Shown here one piece after another: positions 44,791 through 55,799 of a stretch of DNA of 64,000 nucleotides (its first letter is position 1; each line of letters begins with the position of its first letter). The notes below the pieces were generated by a model. That model was not told the DNA's origin. It saw only the letters and a list, made by a program, of their open reading frames with translations, and did no database searches. A program made the position numbers and the translations under genes. The DNA is from Eurosta solidaginis (Eukaryota > Arthropoda > Insecta > Diptera > Tephritidae), in NCBI RefSeq assembly GCF_040869045.1, contig NC_090321.1, positions 30,067,426 to 30,131,425 of the forward strand. Direction: 5' to 3'.

Positions 44791-46770
44791 TCTGTATGCT
44801 AATATTTCTCGACTCAACATCTATCCTTGTTTTTCAGACTTGACTTCACTTGACTTTGGGTGTCACACGAAGTATACGTACCTCAAACTTCAGAGAAAGA
44901 CTTATACTATATACAAACACACACCAAATTGGCAATTTGTACCATTTGGACAATTTATTACGCAATTTATCATGTAATAAATTGTAGTAATAAATTGCCA
45001 ATTAAAAAAATAAAAAATTGCGTAATATGTTGTTTCAAACTGCAAATGCTACCTTGTAAAGTATGTTTATAGAGTAGATTATAACGGCGAACAACGTAAA
45101 TGTTGAGTAAATTTGAAATTTTGAAAGCCAACCAATCCAGACTTGATTCTGTGACTTTAAATAACAACACATGTTTAGAACTTTCCATATTTTTTAAACT
45201 ATTATTTTTTTCACAAATAAATTTTAAATTCAAAACACCACCAGTTGTCAAATTACTATTGTGTAAGCTAAATTGAGTTGTATGAACACCGCTCAATTTA
45301 AGTCGAAATTGCCTCAATTTATTTTTCAGTTTCGATATAGTATTAGGGCGCAAGTCGTCTTAAATAAAATATTTTGGAGCGTGAACAAAAAATCTATTAA
45401 TTTTTGGCTGAATTTAGAGCGTAAGTTTGTGCATGGGATTTACGAAATAGTGGTGTACTTCATAACATACAATTTCAGTTAAGCTCCCGTTAACATGATC
45501 CTATTCAGCTGATGGATCCCTCGAAGTATCGTTAACACTTTATGGAAATGTGAAATCTGATGTGCTTACAAAAGTTTTAAAAACGAAGCGTAAGTTAGTT
45601 TGAAATCCCCAGCCTTTTAATGATAACTGTACTTAATTTTTGAAATAAAGTCACTTTCAAGTTTAGTACAGCCACAAAGATGCACTTTAAACAAGATATA
45701 TTTAGCTAAGGGGTTAACATTGCTCGAAAAATTCTAACTCGACTTGGGTAGTACTGTCATCTTAGGTATGCTTTTGGTCATCAGTAATAAAATTAAAATC
45801 AGCAAAAACAACTGCATCCTTAGCCAAAGTCCTGTTAACTTAACAATTATTACTGTCACCTTAAGAATACCATAGAAATCTGTTGAAATAACAGACTTTC
45901 GGCAACACTAGAATGATGCTGCTGATATAATGGAGACTTCTGCGCGCTATGTTCATAGAAATGTAATAAGCACCCTGGGCGTAAGTTGCTCTTTAAAATA
46001 AGCTGATTTTTTTTTACATAATACTAACTGTTTTTCGCTGTTGAAATGAGCAACGAAATATGTTCTTTTAACAGCAAAACCAGTTGGACTGCTTGCAAAT
46101 CTGTAATTTTTACAGAATCTAGTTAGCTTGAGGCCAAAAAATTCTTATCTTTTAAAATGACTGAACGAATTTGTTCACTTGACCAAAAACTTGGTTTAAT
46201 TAACAGTAATCCCAATAAATTAACCAAGTATCTGTCAATTAAAAATAACAAACACGATTGGTTTATTTGACTTCCTTTCACTTCCTTATATTTTTCGCCA
46301 TAAATGTGTATAATAATATCATCTTGCGAGGTAAATGGGAGCAACCTTATATTTATTCCGTAAAAATAAATCGGATTAAAAAGGCAGAAAGGTTTCAAAA
46401 TCCAATTACCATTCACATTATTAAGATTTAATTTTAATTTTTTTTTTTGCATCTGAAAATGTTATTGAAAGCAAAATATTTCTCTCGTTTCACAATTAAT
46501 CTGTTAGCAAAAGCATTTTGTTCATATAACGAATTTATATACGAATTGCATTAGGTCTTTGATTACACCAATATAAGTTCGCTAAAACATTGTTACCTTT
46601 GTAACCACAAGCATGTATGTGAAATTCAGTTAATTCGACATGTAAATTATATGTAAAAGATACAGTGACGAATACCAAAAGAGCAATGGCCATATTTATC
46701 ACCTTTCGGCGATTTCATTCTACTGTAATAAGGATCAAAGAAAAAGAAAACGTTATTGAACTTCGTTGCT
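44791..46770. other. Unassigned AT-rich DNA
   Basis: Minus-strand open frames at 44970-45353 (127 residues) and 46123-46452 (109 residues) show no domain. A perfect 12 bp inverted repeat ACAATTTATTAC/GTAATAAATTGT lies at 44950-44961 and 44974-44985. Confidence 0.4.
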
Positions 46771-46775
46771 AAAAT

Positions 46776-47209
46776 TATGCAAACCAATCTCAAAAACGTT
46801 TTCGAAAATTTCGAACTTGAAGTTTTCTAATTTTCTTAATTTTTTTGAGTATGCACTTTTGTAGCCTCATAAATTTAAGTCTAACAAAGCACAAGTTATA
46901 CGTCTCTTGAAATTCGTATTGATTTTTGACAATTTTTTTCTCGAAGGGTGTTTTATATTTTCATCCATGCGAAGGGAGCATAGACTTACTGTTACACCCT
47001 TCAAAAAACAACTGTCAAAAATCAATGCGAATTGAGAAACCTATATATCGTCATATATTTATTATATATATATTTCTTCGTTACGCTAAAATTGGAAGGG
47101 CTTCACAACTGCTTACTCCAATAAATTCCGAAAACTCTAAATGAAAGTTCGAAATTTTTTTTCCGAATTTTCAAATTTTTCGAAGTTGTGTTTGAGATTG
47201 ACTTGCATA
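46776..47209. mobile_element. Foldback element (long hairpin) of about 434 bp
   Basis: The ends TATGCAAACCAATCTCAAA and, inverted, TATGCAAGTCAATCTCAAA define imperfect arms of about 150-200 bp. The inner arms are the clearest: AATTCGTATTGATTTTTGAC at 46914 against the inverted AATTCGCATTGATTTTTGAC from about 47031, each followed by a GAAGGGTGT segment. There is no coding region. The target duplication could not be resolved. Confidence 0.65.
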
Positions 47210-47394
47210 GTTCCAGTTACAAAATTCATAGAATTTTTTTCTTGATTATCTTACATATTATTTCTAATTGCTGTTTTTATGTGCAGGCCCCTTTTCGCTC
47301 TTATTTGGAATCCAAATCTATAAATAAAGTTTTGGTTGTAAAGATTCGGGCTATTAGCGAGCTATGGGCATTATTGGTCGTAGTGCTTTTGTTT

Positions 47395-48275
47395 AGCTAG
47401 GTTAGCTTAGGTTGAACTGGCCGGTCCATGACCATGACCAAACTGAAAAACCCTATCAAAAACCCAGACCTTTGTTATAAAATAACCCCGTCCTCTTTGC
47501 AAATACTAGAAGCTTCCTAGGACTTAAGCCACTTGCTGCTTCTAGATCTGACAGCTGTATCACACCTAATAGCTGGAGTCTTAGCCTGGCAAGCGCAGGG
47601 CAAGAGCACAGAACGTACCCGATCGTTTGCTCCTCCAACCCGCACTTCCTACATATGCTATCACTAACCAAGCCTAATTTAAAGGCATGTGACGCCAGAA
47701 GGTAGTGTCTAGTCAGAATACCCGCCATGAGTCTGCAGTTCTCTCTTTTTAATGATAGAAGCAACTTTGTTAATCTAAGGTTGTAAGACCTGTACATAAT
47801 CTTCAACACTTTACAGCCCCGCGCTTGAACCCACGCCTTTCCTGCTTGGTCGATCATGTGCACCTCTCGCCTTCGCTTAATTTCGCTCAGTCTAAGACGT
47901 CTACGGAGCAAGCTTGAAGGGATGCGCCCTTTTTAGCTAGTTCATCTGCTTTTTCATTCCCATCTATTCCCATATGCCCTGGGACCCAATATAGATGTAT
48001 GCTTCTCCTTGTCCCGATTCTCTCCAGGAACTGCTTACACTCTAACACGCATTTAGGTGCTGTGGTATGCGATATTATTGCCTTAAGTGCTGCTTGACTG
48101 TCAATATAAAAGTTGACACGATTGCAGCTTGGGCTACTTTCTTCCAGGGTTTCAACTGCGTTGGTTACGGCTACTATTTCCGCTTGGAAAATGCTACAGT
48201 AATCCGGCAGCCTGTAGGATCTGCTTATTTCTGGATCAGCACAATATACCGCAGACCGTGTTTAGCTATATTTGA
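47395..48275 (-). pseudogene. RNase H and C-terminal end of a non-LTR retrotransposon
   Basis: The minus strand encodes a recognisable RNase H domain: AVYCADPEIS, then CSIFQAEIVAV (catalytic E), VNFYIDSQAALKA (catalytic D) and WVPGHMGIDGNEKADELAKK (last catalytic D). A one-base frameshift at about 47915 then leads into a 151-residue frame (47456-47911) with KLLLSLKRENCRLMAGILTR and the zinc-like CRKCGLEEQT plus SCPALARLRLQLLG. That is the usual C-terminal region of R1/LOA/Jockey-group elements. The 3' end runs to an AACCTAAGCTAACCTAGC tail (47395-47417 inverted). The reverse transcriptase is missing (5' truncation). It is non-functional. Confidence 0.85.
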
Positions 48276-48440
48276 TTAAAATTACCTGCTAATAAAATAA
48301 TTAAAAAAGTTCTTTTTTACGTTAAACGGTTTGATTGAAAACAATACTTACATGGATTCGGATTCAGTGCGCAAAAATACGTCGGAAATGACTTCCTGAT
48401 CCAAAACAAAAAAAAAAAAAACTTATTTTTACAGGCCTGT
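48276..48440. other. AT-rich spacer
   Basis: No feature is seen apart from an A-run of 14 at about 48408-48421. Confidence 0.4.
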
Positions 48441-48441
48441 G

Positions 48442-48627
48442 TTATTTTATTTTCAAGTTTTCATTTAATTGCCTATTAGTTCTCATTCTATTTAGTTCAC
48501 TTAGTGACTCAATATTACACGGACTCTTTCCTGAAAATTTGTTACACTCTAAGTCCTCAATACATAATCCTTCCAAAGACTTTACTCGACTCTGCGCCAC
48601 GTATGCTTGTCCCTCCTCGAACTCCAA
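48442..48627 (-). pseudogene. Pif1-like helicase C-terminal fragment
   Basis: The minus-strand frame reads EFEEGQAYVAQSRVKSLEGL followed by CIEDLECNKFSGKSPCN. The GQAYVALSR-SLEGL box is helicase motif VI of Pif1-family superfamily 1B helicases. No upstream helicase motifs remain in frame; the sequence upstream on this strand is a non-coding tandem repeat. In insects, scattered Pif1 fragments usually derive from Helitron or Helentron replicases. It differs in wording from the plus-strand helicase at 49650, so it comes from another lineage. Confidence 0.75.
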
Positions 48628-48649
48628 AATATTTTGATGTCACTTCTAC

Positions 48650-48930
48650 CGGACTGTATGTAATATTTGTTCCAAATACGAGCCAAATCGGACATCATAG
48701 GTCGATTTCTATTCATTTATGTATTATGTGTTCCAAATATGGACCAAATCGGACCACAGATACGATTTTAGTGAATATGTATCTCGAGCCTTTCGCCACC
48801 TAGCGACGATTTTTTTCATAGGTCGCTTTCTATTCTTGTATGTATTATGTGTTCCAAATATGAAACAAATCGGACCACAAATACGATTTTTTTGAATATT
48901 TTGATCCATGCGCCACCTATCGGAGTTTTT
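48650..48930 (+). repeat. Tandem repeat with GTTCCAAATATG and CAAATCGGACC blocks
   Basis: Three occurrences of TGTATTATGTGTTCCAAATA-like sequence begin near 48657, 48719 and 48840 (steps of about 62 and 121 bp). Two are followed by CAAATCGGACCACA and a (G)CGCCACCTA segment. It lies directly upstream (minus strand) of the Pif1 fragment and could be part of the same element. Confidence 0.6.
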
Positions 48931-49340
48931 GTTTATTATTTCATTGTCATCGGGTTCTGAACTATATTCTAAGTTTCAAGCTTTTAGCTTATTGGGAAGT
49001 TACTTAAATTTCAATTACAAAATTCGTGCCGGCCGGCCGTCCACCCTGTCAAGTCAAGCTAAATAAAACCGTTTAAAACTAAACGATTGTGGGCACACAA
49101 ATAAATATATTTGTACAATGGCACTATTGTGCATATTTGATTCGAATTAACACTGCATTACCGGCAGTTGCTAACATTCGCCAGATGGCAGCGCAAGCGC
49201 ATTTAAATTTTTACTGATAGATGATTGATTGAGAGAATTGCTGATTTCTGTTGATATTTGATATGAGACTTTTGTATTTTGTTACGCAAGATGCGCACGG
49301 TTCCGGCAAGTTCAGAAATACAAAAGAATTAAATTCGCGA
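48931..49340. other. Unassigned DNA
   Basis: A GCCGGCCGGCCG GC-rich palindromic patch lies at about 49028. No gene is seen. Confidence 0.4.
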
Positions 49341-49344
49341 AATT

Positions 49345-49387
49345 TTATACAAATTTCCACTGATATTTTCGTGCTCTCTGCTGTATG
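49345..49387. repeat. Lone end resembling the 28645-29297 TIR element
   Basis: The sequence CACTGATATTTTCGTGCTCT followed by CTGCTGTA matches the right end of that element (GCTGCTATTTTCGTGCTCGC then TGCTGTA). No partner end is found nearby, so it is a truncated fragment. Confidence 0.5.
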
Positions 49388-49649
49388 TACGTATAAATGT
49401 GTAATTGCGCTACTCATTTAATCCTGTCGTTGTGATGAACTATAGAAAAACATACGAAGCAAAAATAAAAAAATATAAAAATGCGTATTTCAAAAGAATT
49501 ATAACGCAGAAACTTCCATATCTCACTGACATTTAAATACAATGGAAATTTGGTTATAACCCAACAAAAAACTGGAAATATTTCTCACGACACTGAAAAA
49601 ACAAAAAATAATACTCTTGTCTTATTAAAAACCAACCAGCTACACGCAA

Positions 49650-50340
49650 ACATATACTTACCAGTAACTGCAAGATCAACGGCTGTCGACAAAATAAACG
49701 CTTGCCTCAAATCATCGAATCTAGGGCGCTATTTGAGGAAGCTTCAGCTGAAAACAGACATCATAGTGGCATTGCTTAATGATATATCTGTTGCAGATTT
49801 CTCACTATCGGTAGCTGTCGACGAATTGAACGGATTGATTACATTTGCTCAGAATTTCAGCAACTTTGTCTCATCGAAAGTCGAACTTATCAGCGAAGTA
49901 TTGCCAAACGTCATTTTCAACTACATTAATAATAAATTGTTAACTGAGCGAGCAATTATGGTGGCTAGGAATAAATATATAGATGCTACATAATATCAAA
50001 TGAAGATGAAACCGGCAACTATCCAACTGAATTTTTAAACTCAATGGATGTGTTTGGCCCACCATGGAAAATCTATGCTTAAAAGATGGCTCCATAGAAA
50101 ATATGCTACGAAACATAAACCAACCAAACCTGACCGTCCATACTCGTTTGGTGGTAAAAAAAATTGATGAACAATGTGATCTACACGACGATACTCGAAG
50201 GTGGGGATGACATGCCTTTTGGGTTTTACGTTTTTCAATTTCGGATCTGTCTCGGATTCGAGAGAACCAAAAACGAATCACAAGGCCTATCCTTGAAAGT
50301 TTGTGGTCTGAATCTGGATAATCAATGGTTTTCATATACC
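49650..50340 (+). pseudogene. Pif1-like helicase domain of a Helitron-type transposon
   Basis: The open frame 49550-49993 contains LPVTARSTAVDKINACLKSS, KLQLKTDIIVALLNDISVAD, LITFAQNFSNFVSSKVELIS and ERAIMVARNKYID. These match the central helicase region of Helitron Rep-helicase proteins, where ALLNDxSAGDFS, FCNxVxSxxEL and ERAILAxKN are typical. After two frame changes come YPTEFLNSMDVFGPPW (about 50019), LCLKDGSIENMLRNINQPNL and, in the frame from 50164, VIYTTILEGGD and NESQGLSLKVCGLNL, the degraded form of the NKSQGQSLKVCGLNL motif. The Rep nuclease, N-terminal helicase motifs and motif VI are absent. It is inactive. Confidence 0.85.
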
Positions 50341-50494
50341 GCTTCCAACGTGTTTAAAATATGGTTTTTTAGCTACATCAAGTTTCTGAATTTGAACTCT
50401 AAAATGGAAATCAATATATTGATTGCCAAATTATTGACCGAACATCTCAGATTTGAGTTGGCTTTGGCCTCAAAAAAATGTGACTGAACAGAAA

Positions 50495-51965
50495 CGTTTA
50501 TTGGGTTATTTACTCTAATCTTCATAGTCGAATATGTCGTCCATACCTGACGCTGCGTGGCAACTTTGGCGACGTAATCTACTTAGGTTTTAACTACAAA
50601 GCTTTGAGCGAACGAAATGCAGAAATTCTTGGATGGACATGACTTGCTTGCCACGAAATCATTTAAAGCTTTGTAACTGACTGGTTTGTTCCAACAACAA
50701 AAAAAGCGAGAGCATAAAATCTGCAGCAAAAACAATTTAACAGTCATAACATGGCGAGCATAATCTCGCATATTTGCAAACTAAAATTTAATTTCTGCTA
50801 TTTATGGTTGTAATTGAGATTTAATTGAAATTTAAAGCACAATTTTTCTAATAAAATATCTCTCTGAATTCATAATTTCTATCTTATACACAGCATATCT
50901 TACAGAAATGTCATACTTAGGCTAATATGACAAATATTCTGTTAGTTTCAACCAGATTATGTGTTATAGGGCTCCGATGACTTCAACTCGAGCTAGCTAC
51001 ACCCTTACCATTTGCCAGCAAACGTAGTGGCTTATGTGCCCTATTAGACCACCACGGCTAGCAACCCAGACAGTACCAGCTTTACTCCTTCAATTAAAGG
51101 TGGTCTACAATTTAGGTTTCTTTCATCTTTTCGTGAACGGAGTGTCTCCACTTTACCTCGATTGACAGCTTTCCCGTTATCCCTATAAATAAGGCCTCAA
51201 AATATTTCGCAGGGTTTACGGTAACTCCCTTTTGACAAAAATTAACAGATATTTAGCATATAACATCATTTATAGACCCTCCTCTAGGGCGCGAAGCAGG
51301 TCACCTACAGCCATCGCAGAGAAAATTGTAGACCAGTTTGGCATACCCTCATATGCATTCTGCCACATCTTCTTTTTCTTGTAGTAATAAAGATATTCTC
51401 GGAAAGATATTATCGATGATGGTGGTCATTTGCCGTACTAGTTCGGCACCTTCCAAAAGTAGCACCATTAGGGTACTGCCACGATCATCGCCAGAATGAT
51501 TTTATATGACGATTCATACAGTCGCCTCCTTTAGTGTCCTCTTACGATGGACTTGCACTCTGAGGGATTTGTCAATGCCCCTTAAATATTTGGTGGTAGG
51601 GTTAAGTTAGGTAACGATCAGAGAGCGTGCCTTGGAGCTTCCCACACTTACACTGGAAGAAATTTTGTCCCCTGTGAATGCCCTCAGTGAGTGCCGGTGG
51701 CGGCACATTCTTTTAACCAAGTTATTTCCTAAAAGTCCTCACCGAAACACTTGGTTTTTTTAACAACTAAATAAGTAGCGAAATATCTACCTTCCCAAAC
51801 TCTGCCAGACTGTCAGAAAATTGTACAAGCAGAAATCTGAGTCATTTTGCCTGCAGTCCTGGATATTGCCAGAAAAAGTGTTGTTGGTATGCGCCACAGT
51901 CGAAGCCACGTCGTAATAGCGCAATGATTTGTTCAGATTGAGAACAAAGCAAGTCCGTTGTCCGA
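50495..51965. other. Unassigned, locally GC-richer sequence
   Basis: From about 50970 base composition becomes more mixed, as in the retroelement relics, but I could not place any translated motif on either strand. It may be degraded non-LTR coding sequence. A GGTAGGGTTAAGTTAGGTAA motif at about 51594 recalls the GTTAG tail at 51971. Confidence 0.35.
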
Positions 51966-51970
51966 ATATG

Positions 51971-51992
51971 GTTAGGTTAGGTTAGGTTAGGT
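51971..51992 (-). repeat. Four GTTAG units, the 3' tail of a non-LTR element
   Basis: Four perfect 5 bp units (CTAAC on the element's coding strand) sit at the 3' end of the minus-strand RNase H-bearing element. The other such element in the window ends in a degenerate version (47395-47417). This is a microsatellite tail, not a telomere. Confidence 0.8.
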
Positions 51993-52990
51993 GGTAGCTG
52001 CCCTGATAAGGATAGCTCACTTGGGCAACACAAAGGTGCGTTATGATACCACATATACCAAAAATAACGGCGACTTAGATCTAGCTACTTACAGAATCGT
52101 TGGGTAGCAACGATAAAGCTCCGAATGATACCCATCTCAACTTTGGATAAATCCTCGGAAGATCCAAGTTAGTCGCGACCGAAGTACTTTCGCCTAGTTC
52201 TCGCAAAAGCTGGGCAATCAACCATAAAGTGATTTGGTGATTCCTCCTCATCATCCTCCATACAGCTGCAGCAGGATGGAGTTTCCAGTATATTGAGACG
52301 TACCGCAGTGCCCTGTCAAAACCCCAATGTCCATTGATAGGTGAGCCTTAGTGAACCCTATTATTTCAGCGGACCTCCTGTCATCCACTTTCGGCCAGAA
52401 AGATCTTGCTACCCTGCAAGACGTGGTGTCCGCCCAACGTTTTCTGAGTTGACTCGAGGCTAAGATATGGAGGAGCAATCCACAGGTGGCCAGCGGAATC
52501 CCGAAGTCCCTACAGCCATCTTCATCCGGTTCAGTTGTGCCGATACGGGCTAAGAGATCCGCTTGACAGTTACCCGGGATATCACTATGGCTCGGGACCC
52601 AGATAATCTTAATTGTAAAATAATTCGATGCAATCACAAGCGAGGTCAGGCACTCCCAGGCCACCCTCGATCGCACTGTAATTGAGTTCAAGGCCTTGAT
52701 AGCCGCTTGGTTATCAGAGTACATGTTAAATTCCCTAACCGTAGTAGCACTGGATAGCATTTCATCCACCGCATCCTTAATCGCAGCAACTTCCGCTTGG
52801 AATATACTGCAGTGATCAACCAACTTAAACTTGCGCCTTACATTCAACTCTTGACATAACCCTATCAGAAAGTACCAATGGTACTCCTCCAATCGAGGGA
52901 GTTCTGAAATCGGGCATCTTATATTTCCTTGTAAAAAGAACCAATTCCGTTTTTCACGGGTTGACCGCCAATCCACATGATTCAGCCGAA
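51993..52990 (-). pseudogene. RNase H and C-terminal end of a non-LTR retrotransposon
   Basis: A 241-residue minus-strand frame carries CSIFQAEVAAIKDAVDEM (catalytic E), MYSDNQAAIKALNS (catalytic D) and WVPSHSDIPGNCQADLLAR (last catalytic D; the usual GH is changed to SH), then ITGH-like IGVLTGHCG. A frameshift near 52295 moves the ending into another frame reading CCSCMEDDEEESPNHF and DCPAFARTRRKYFG. This is the cysteine-containing end of R1/LOA/Jockey-group proteins. The reverse transcriptase is missing. It is a 5'-truncated, inactive copy of a family related to 47395-48275. Confidence 0.85.
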
Positions 52991-53053
52991 TATAGTATTC
53001 CTAAATTTTTCTCAGGGTATAATTCAGTGGTGGTCGTATGGAGGTGTCATTTA

Positions 53054-53250
53054 TTATCCTTTATACGGCTGTGCTAAAGAACCGAGCAAAAGGAGATATT
53101 GAGGTGCACGATCTTCGACTTTGCAATCCAGCCGCAATGCTTTTAAGGCGAACCGGCTGTCGACAAAAATGTTTACATTGGCGTGGGATACTGTGTTTTC
53201 CTCGAGCAGTCTAGGACCTCTCTTTATGGCATAGACCTCCAATCAAAATT
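53054..53250 (-). pseudogene. Small RNase H fragment of a non-LTR element
   Basis: The minus strand reads LEVYAIKRGPRLL (FQAEVYAIKRA-type, with the QAE partly lost to a stop) and then VNIFVDSRFALKALR, the IYVDSxAALKAL box with its catalytic D. The rest of the domain is not seen. It lies upstream of the larger RNase H relic but belongs to a different copy, since the same motifs are repeated there. Confidence 0.7.
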
Positions 53251-55795
53251 CTTCAAAAAATGTTGGAAAAGGTTTTGAACTCTTATTCACAAAGTTTGAA
53301 GTTTAAAATTAATGGGCCACAAAACTGCATTTTCCATTTTTATACTCAGCTGAGCAGAGCTAACAGAGTATATTAATTTTGTTCGCATAAAGGTACCCCG
53401 TAACGGTATAAACTAATCGATATATTTATAGACTTCTATACATCAAAATGATCTGGACGAAAAAAGAAATTCATTTAGCCATGTTCGTCCGTCCGTCTGT
53501 CCGTGAACATGATAACTTGAGGAAATTTTGAAGTATCTTAATAAAATTTGGTATGTAAGTTCCTGGGCACTCATCTCAGATCGCTATTTAAAATGAACGA
53601 AATCGGACTATAACTACGCCCACTTTTTCTATATCGAAAATTTCGAAAAACCGAAAAAGTGCGATAATTCATTACCAAAGACGCATAAAGCGATGAAACT
53701 TGGTAGGTGGGTTGGCCTTATGACGCAGAATAGAAAACTAGTAGCTTTTGAACAATGGGCGTGACGCCGCCCACTTTTGAAAGAAGGTAATTTAAAAGTT
53801 TTGCAAGCTGTAATTTGGCAGCTCCGAACTTAGCCTTTTTTGCTTGTTTTATTTAAAACTTTTTTAAAACTTTCCAAAAAATTTTTGAAACTTTTTTGTC
53901 ATTTTTTATAAGGTAAAGTTTAAAAACTCAAATTTAGTTGGCCACTAAACAAATATTCGGGTTTTTTTATTTGAAAATTTTCAAAATTTCTTTAAAGCGC
54001 TTTTGAACTTATATAAAGTAGACACAAAGTTGACACACTAAAATTAAGCGGGCCTCAAAACTAGTTAAAATTAAAAACTGAAATATAATAGGCCACAAAA
54101 CTGCATTTTTGGGTTTATAAAATTTTTCAGAAGTTATCGAAATATTTTCCAACTCTAGTATAGTATGTTCACAATTTAAAGCCTTTAATTTAATAGGTAA
54201 AAAACTTATTTTTTGGTTTTTTACTTTGAAGATTTTGAAAAATTTCCAAACATTTTTCGATACGTCTTTGAATTTTTCTTCAACGAAGTGGGCACAAAAC
54301 TCGAAATTCATTGGGACACAAAATTGCATTTTTAGTTTTTTTGGCAATGTTGAAAATTTTTGGAAATTTTTTTTAACTTTTATATCAGAGTTTAAAGCCT
54401 TAAATTTAATGGGTCACAAACTTGCATTTTCAGTTATTTACTCTGAAATTTTGAAATTATTTCAAAAGGTTTCGATACTTTTTTGATATATTTTAAATAA
54501 GATAAGAAGTTGAAGGATAAAATTCAATTTTGGTTTTTTTATTTGAAAATATTTCGAAATGTTTTTGACTTTTTATAAGATTGGCACTACGTTTAAAAAC
54601 AAAAAGTTAATGGGTCGCAACTAATTTTTCTTTTTTGTTTATTTGTAATTATTCAAAATGTTTCAAAAATATTTTGATACGTTTTTGAACACTCCGTCTA
54701 TAATGTTGGCACTTGGTTTAAGACCTTGAATTTAATTGATCGCAAAGCTGCATTATCGGGTTTTTATTTGGAAATTTTGAAAATGTTTAGATAAATTTTC
54801 GAAACGTTTTTGAACTTTTATAAAGTAGGCACAAAGTTAAAAAAAAATCAAAGACGTTTCGAAAAATGTTTGGAAAAATTTCAAATAAAAAACTAAAAAT
54901 ACGCTTTGTAATATACGAGCATGTTAAGTTTTAAACACTGTGGCTACTTTATAAATATACAAAAACGTTTCAAACATTTTTTTAAACATTTTCAAAATTT
55001 TCAAATAAAAAACACGAAAATACAGCTCAGTGACCAATTAGATTCAAGTTTTTGCACCAAGTGCCCGCATTATAGACGAAAAGTTCAAAAACCGATCGAA
55101 ACATTTTAAAAAATTTCAAACAAAAGATCCGAAAAATTAATTTTGTGACCCATTTAATTTAAATGGTTAAATTTTGTGCCTATCTGATAGAAAATCAAAA
55201 ATGTTTCGAAAAATGTTTGGTAAATTTTCAAAAACTAACAGAAAATACAATTTTGTAATTAGTGTTAAGCTTTAAAGTATGCACAAAGTTTTAAAACTAA
55301 AATTGAATAATTGAATAGGTCACACACTAATTTTTTGGTTTATTTATTTGAAACTTTTGAAAATGTTTCACAATCGTTTCGATACATTTTTGAACTTTTC
55401 GTCTCTAATGTGGGCAATTGATTTAAAAACTTGAATTGAGTTGGTCACAAAGCTGCATTTTCGTGTTTTTTATTGGCAAGTTTTGAAAATGTTTAAAAAA
55501 ATGTTCAAAACTTTTTTTAACTTTTATAAAATAGGCACAAAGTTTGAAGGTTAAAACTTAATGGGCAACAAAACTGCTTTTTCAACTTTTTTATCTGAAT
55601 ATTTTTAAAATTTTTTTTGAAAAGGTTTCGAAATTTTATAAGTTGGGCACAAAACTTTAAAGACTAGACATTTTTGTGTCACGAAACTGCTTTTTTTGTG
55701 TTTTTATTAGAAAATAATGCAAATTTTTTAAAAACTTTTCGATACGTTTTTTATTTTTTATAAGGCAGGCACGAGGTTTAGAACTGAGATTCGAA
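53250..55795. repeat. Degenerate AT-rich tandem array with an inverted block
   Basis: Units of about 90-135 bp follow the plan AATGGGTCACAAAACTGCAT, TTTTTATTTGAAAATTTTGA, CGATACTTTTTTGAACTTTT, ATAAAGTNGGCACAAAGTTT. Forward units lie at 53250-53340 and 53850-54840, the block from about 54840 to 55290 is inverted, and forward units resume to about 55790. A short Helentron-like element (53341-53846) splits the first unit. It is non-coding; phenylalanine/lysine-rich open frames in it are artefacts of the composition. Confidence 0.8.
53341..53846 (+). mobile_element. Short Helentron-like deletion derivative
   Basis: It keeps the left end (TATACTCAGCTGAGCAG), the GTCY tract at about 53486-53506 and the first body units up to TGTAATTTGGCAGCT. 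It then jumps to CCGAACTTAGCC and the terminal TTGCTTG. All of the minisatellite and most of the body are missing, as is one half of the right-end hairpin. It is inserted in the AT-rich array between TTTT runs. Confidence 0.85.
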
Positions 55796-55799
55796 CTGC

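Noticed and set aside
51971..51992. TTAGG-like array as an interstitial telomere
   Set aside because: Only four units, located exactly at the 3' end of a non-LTR element, and Diptera do not use TTAGG telomeres. A retrotransposon tail explains it better.
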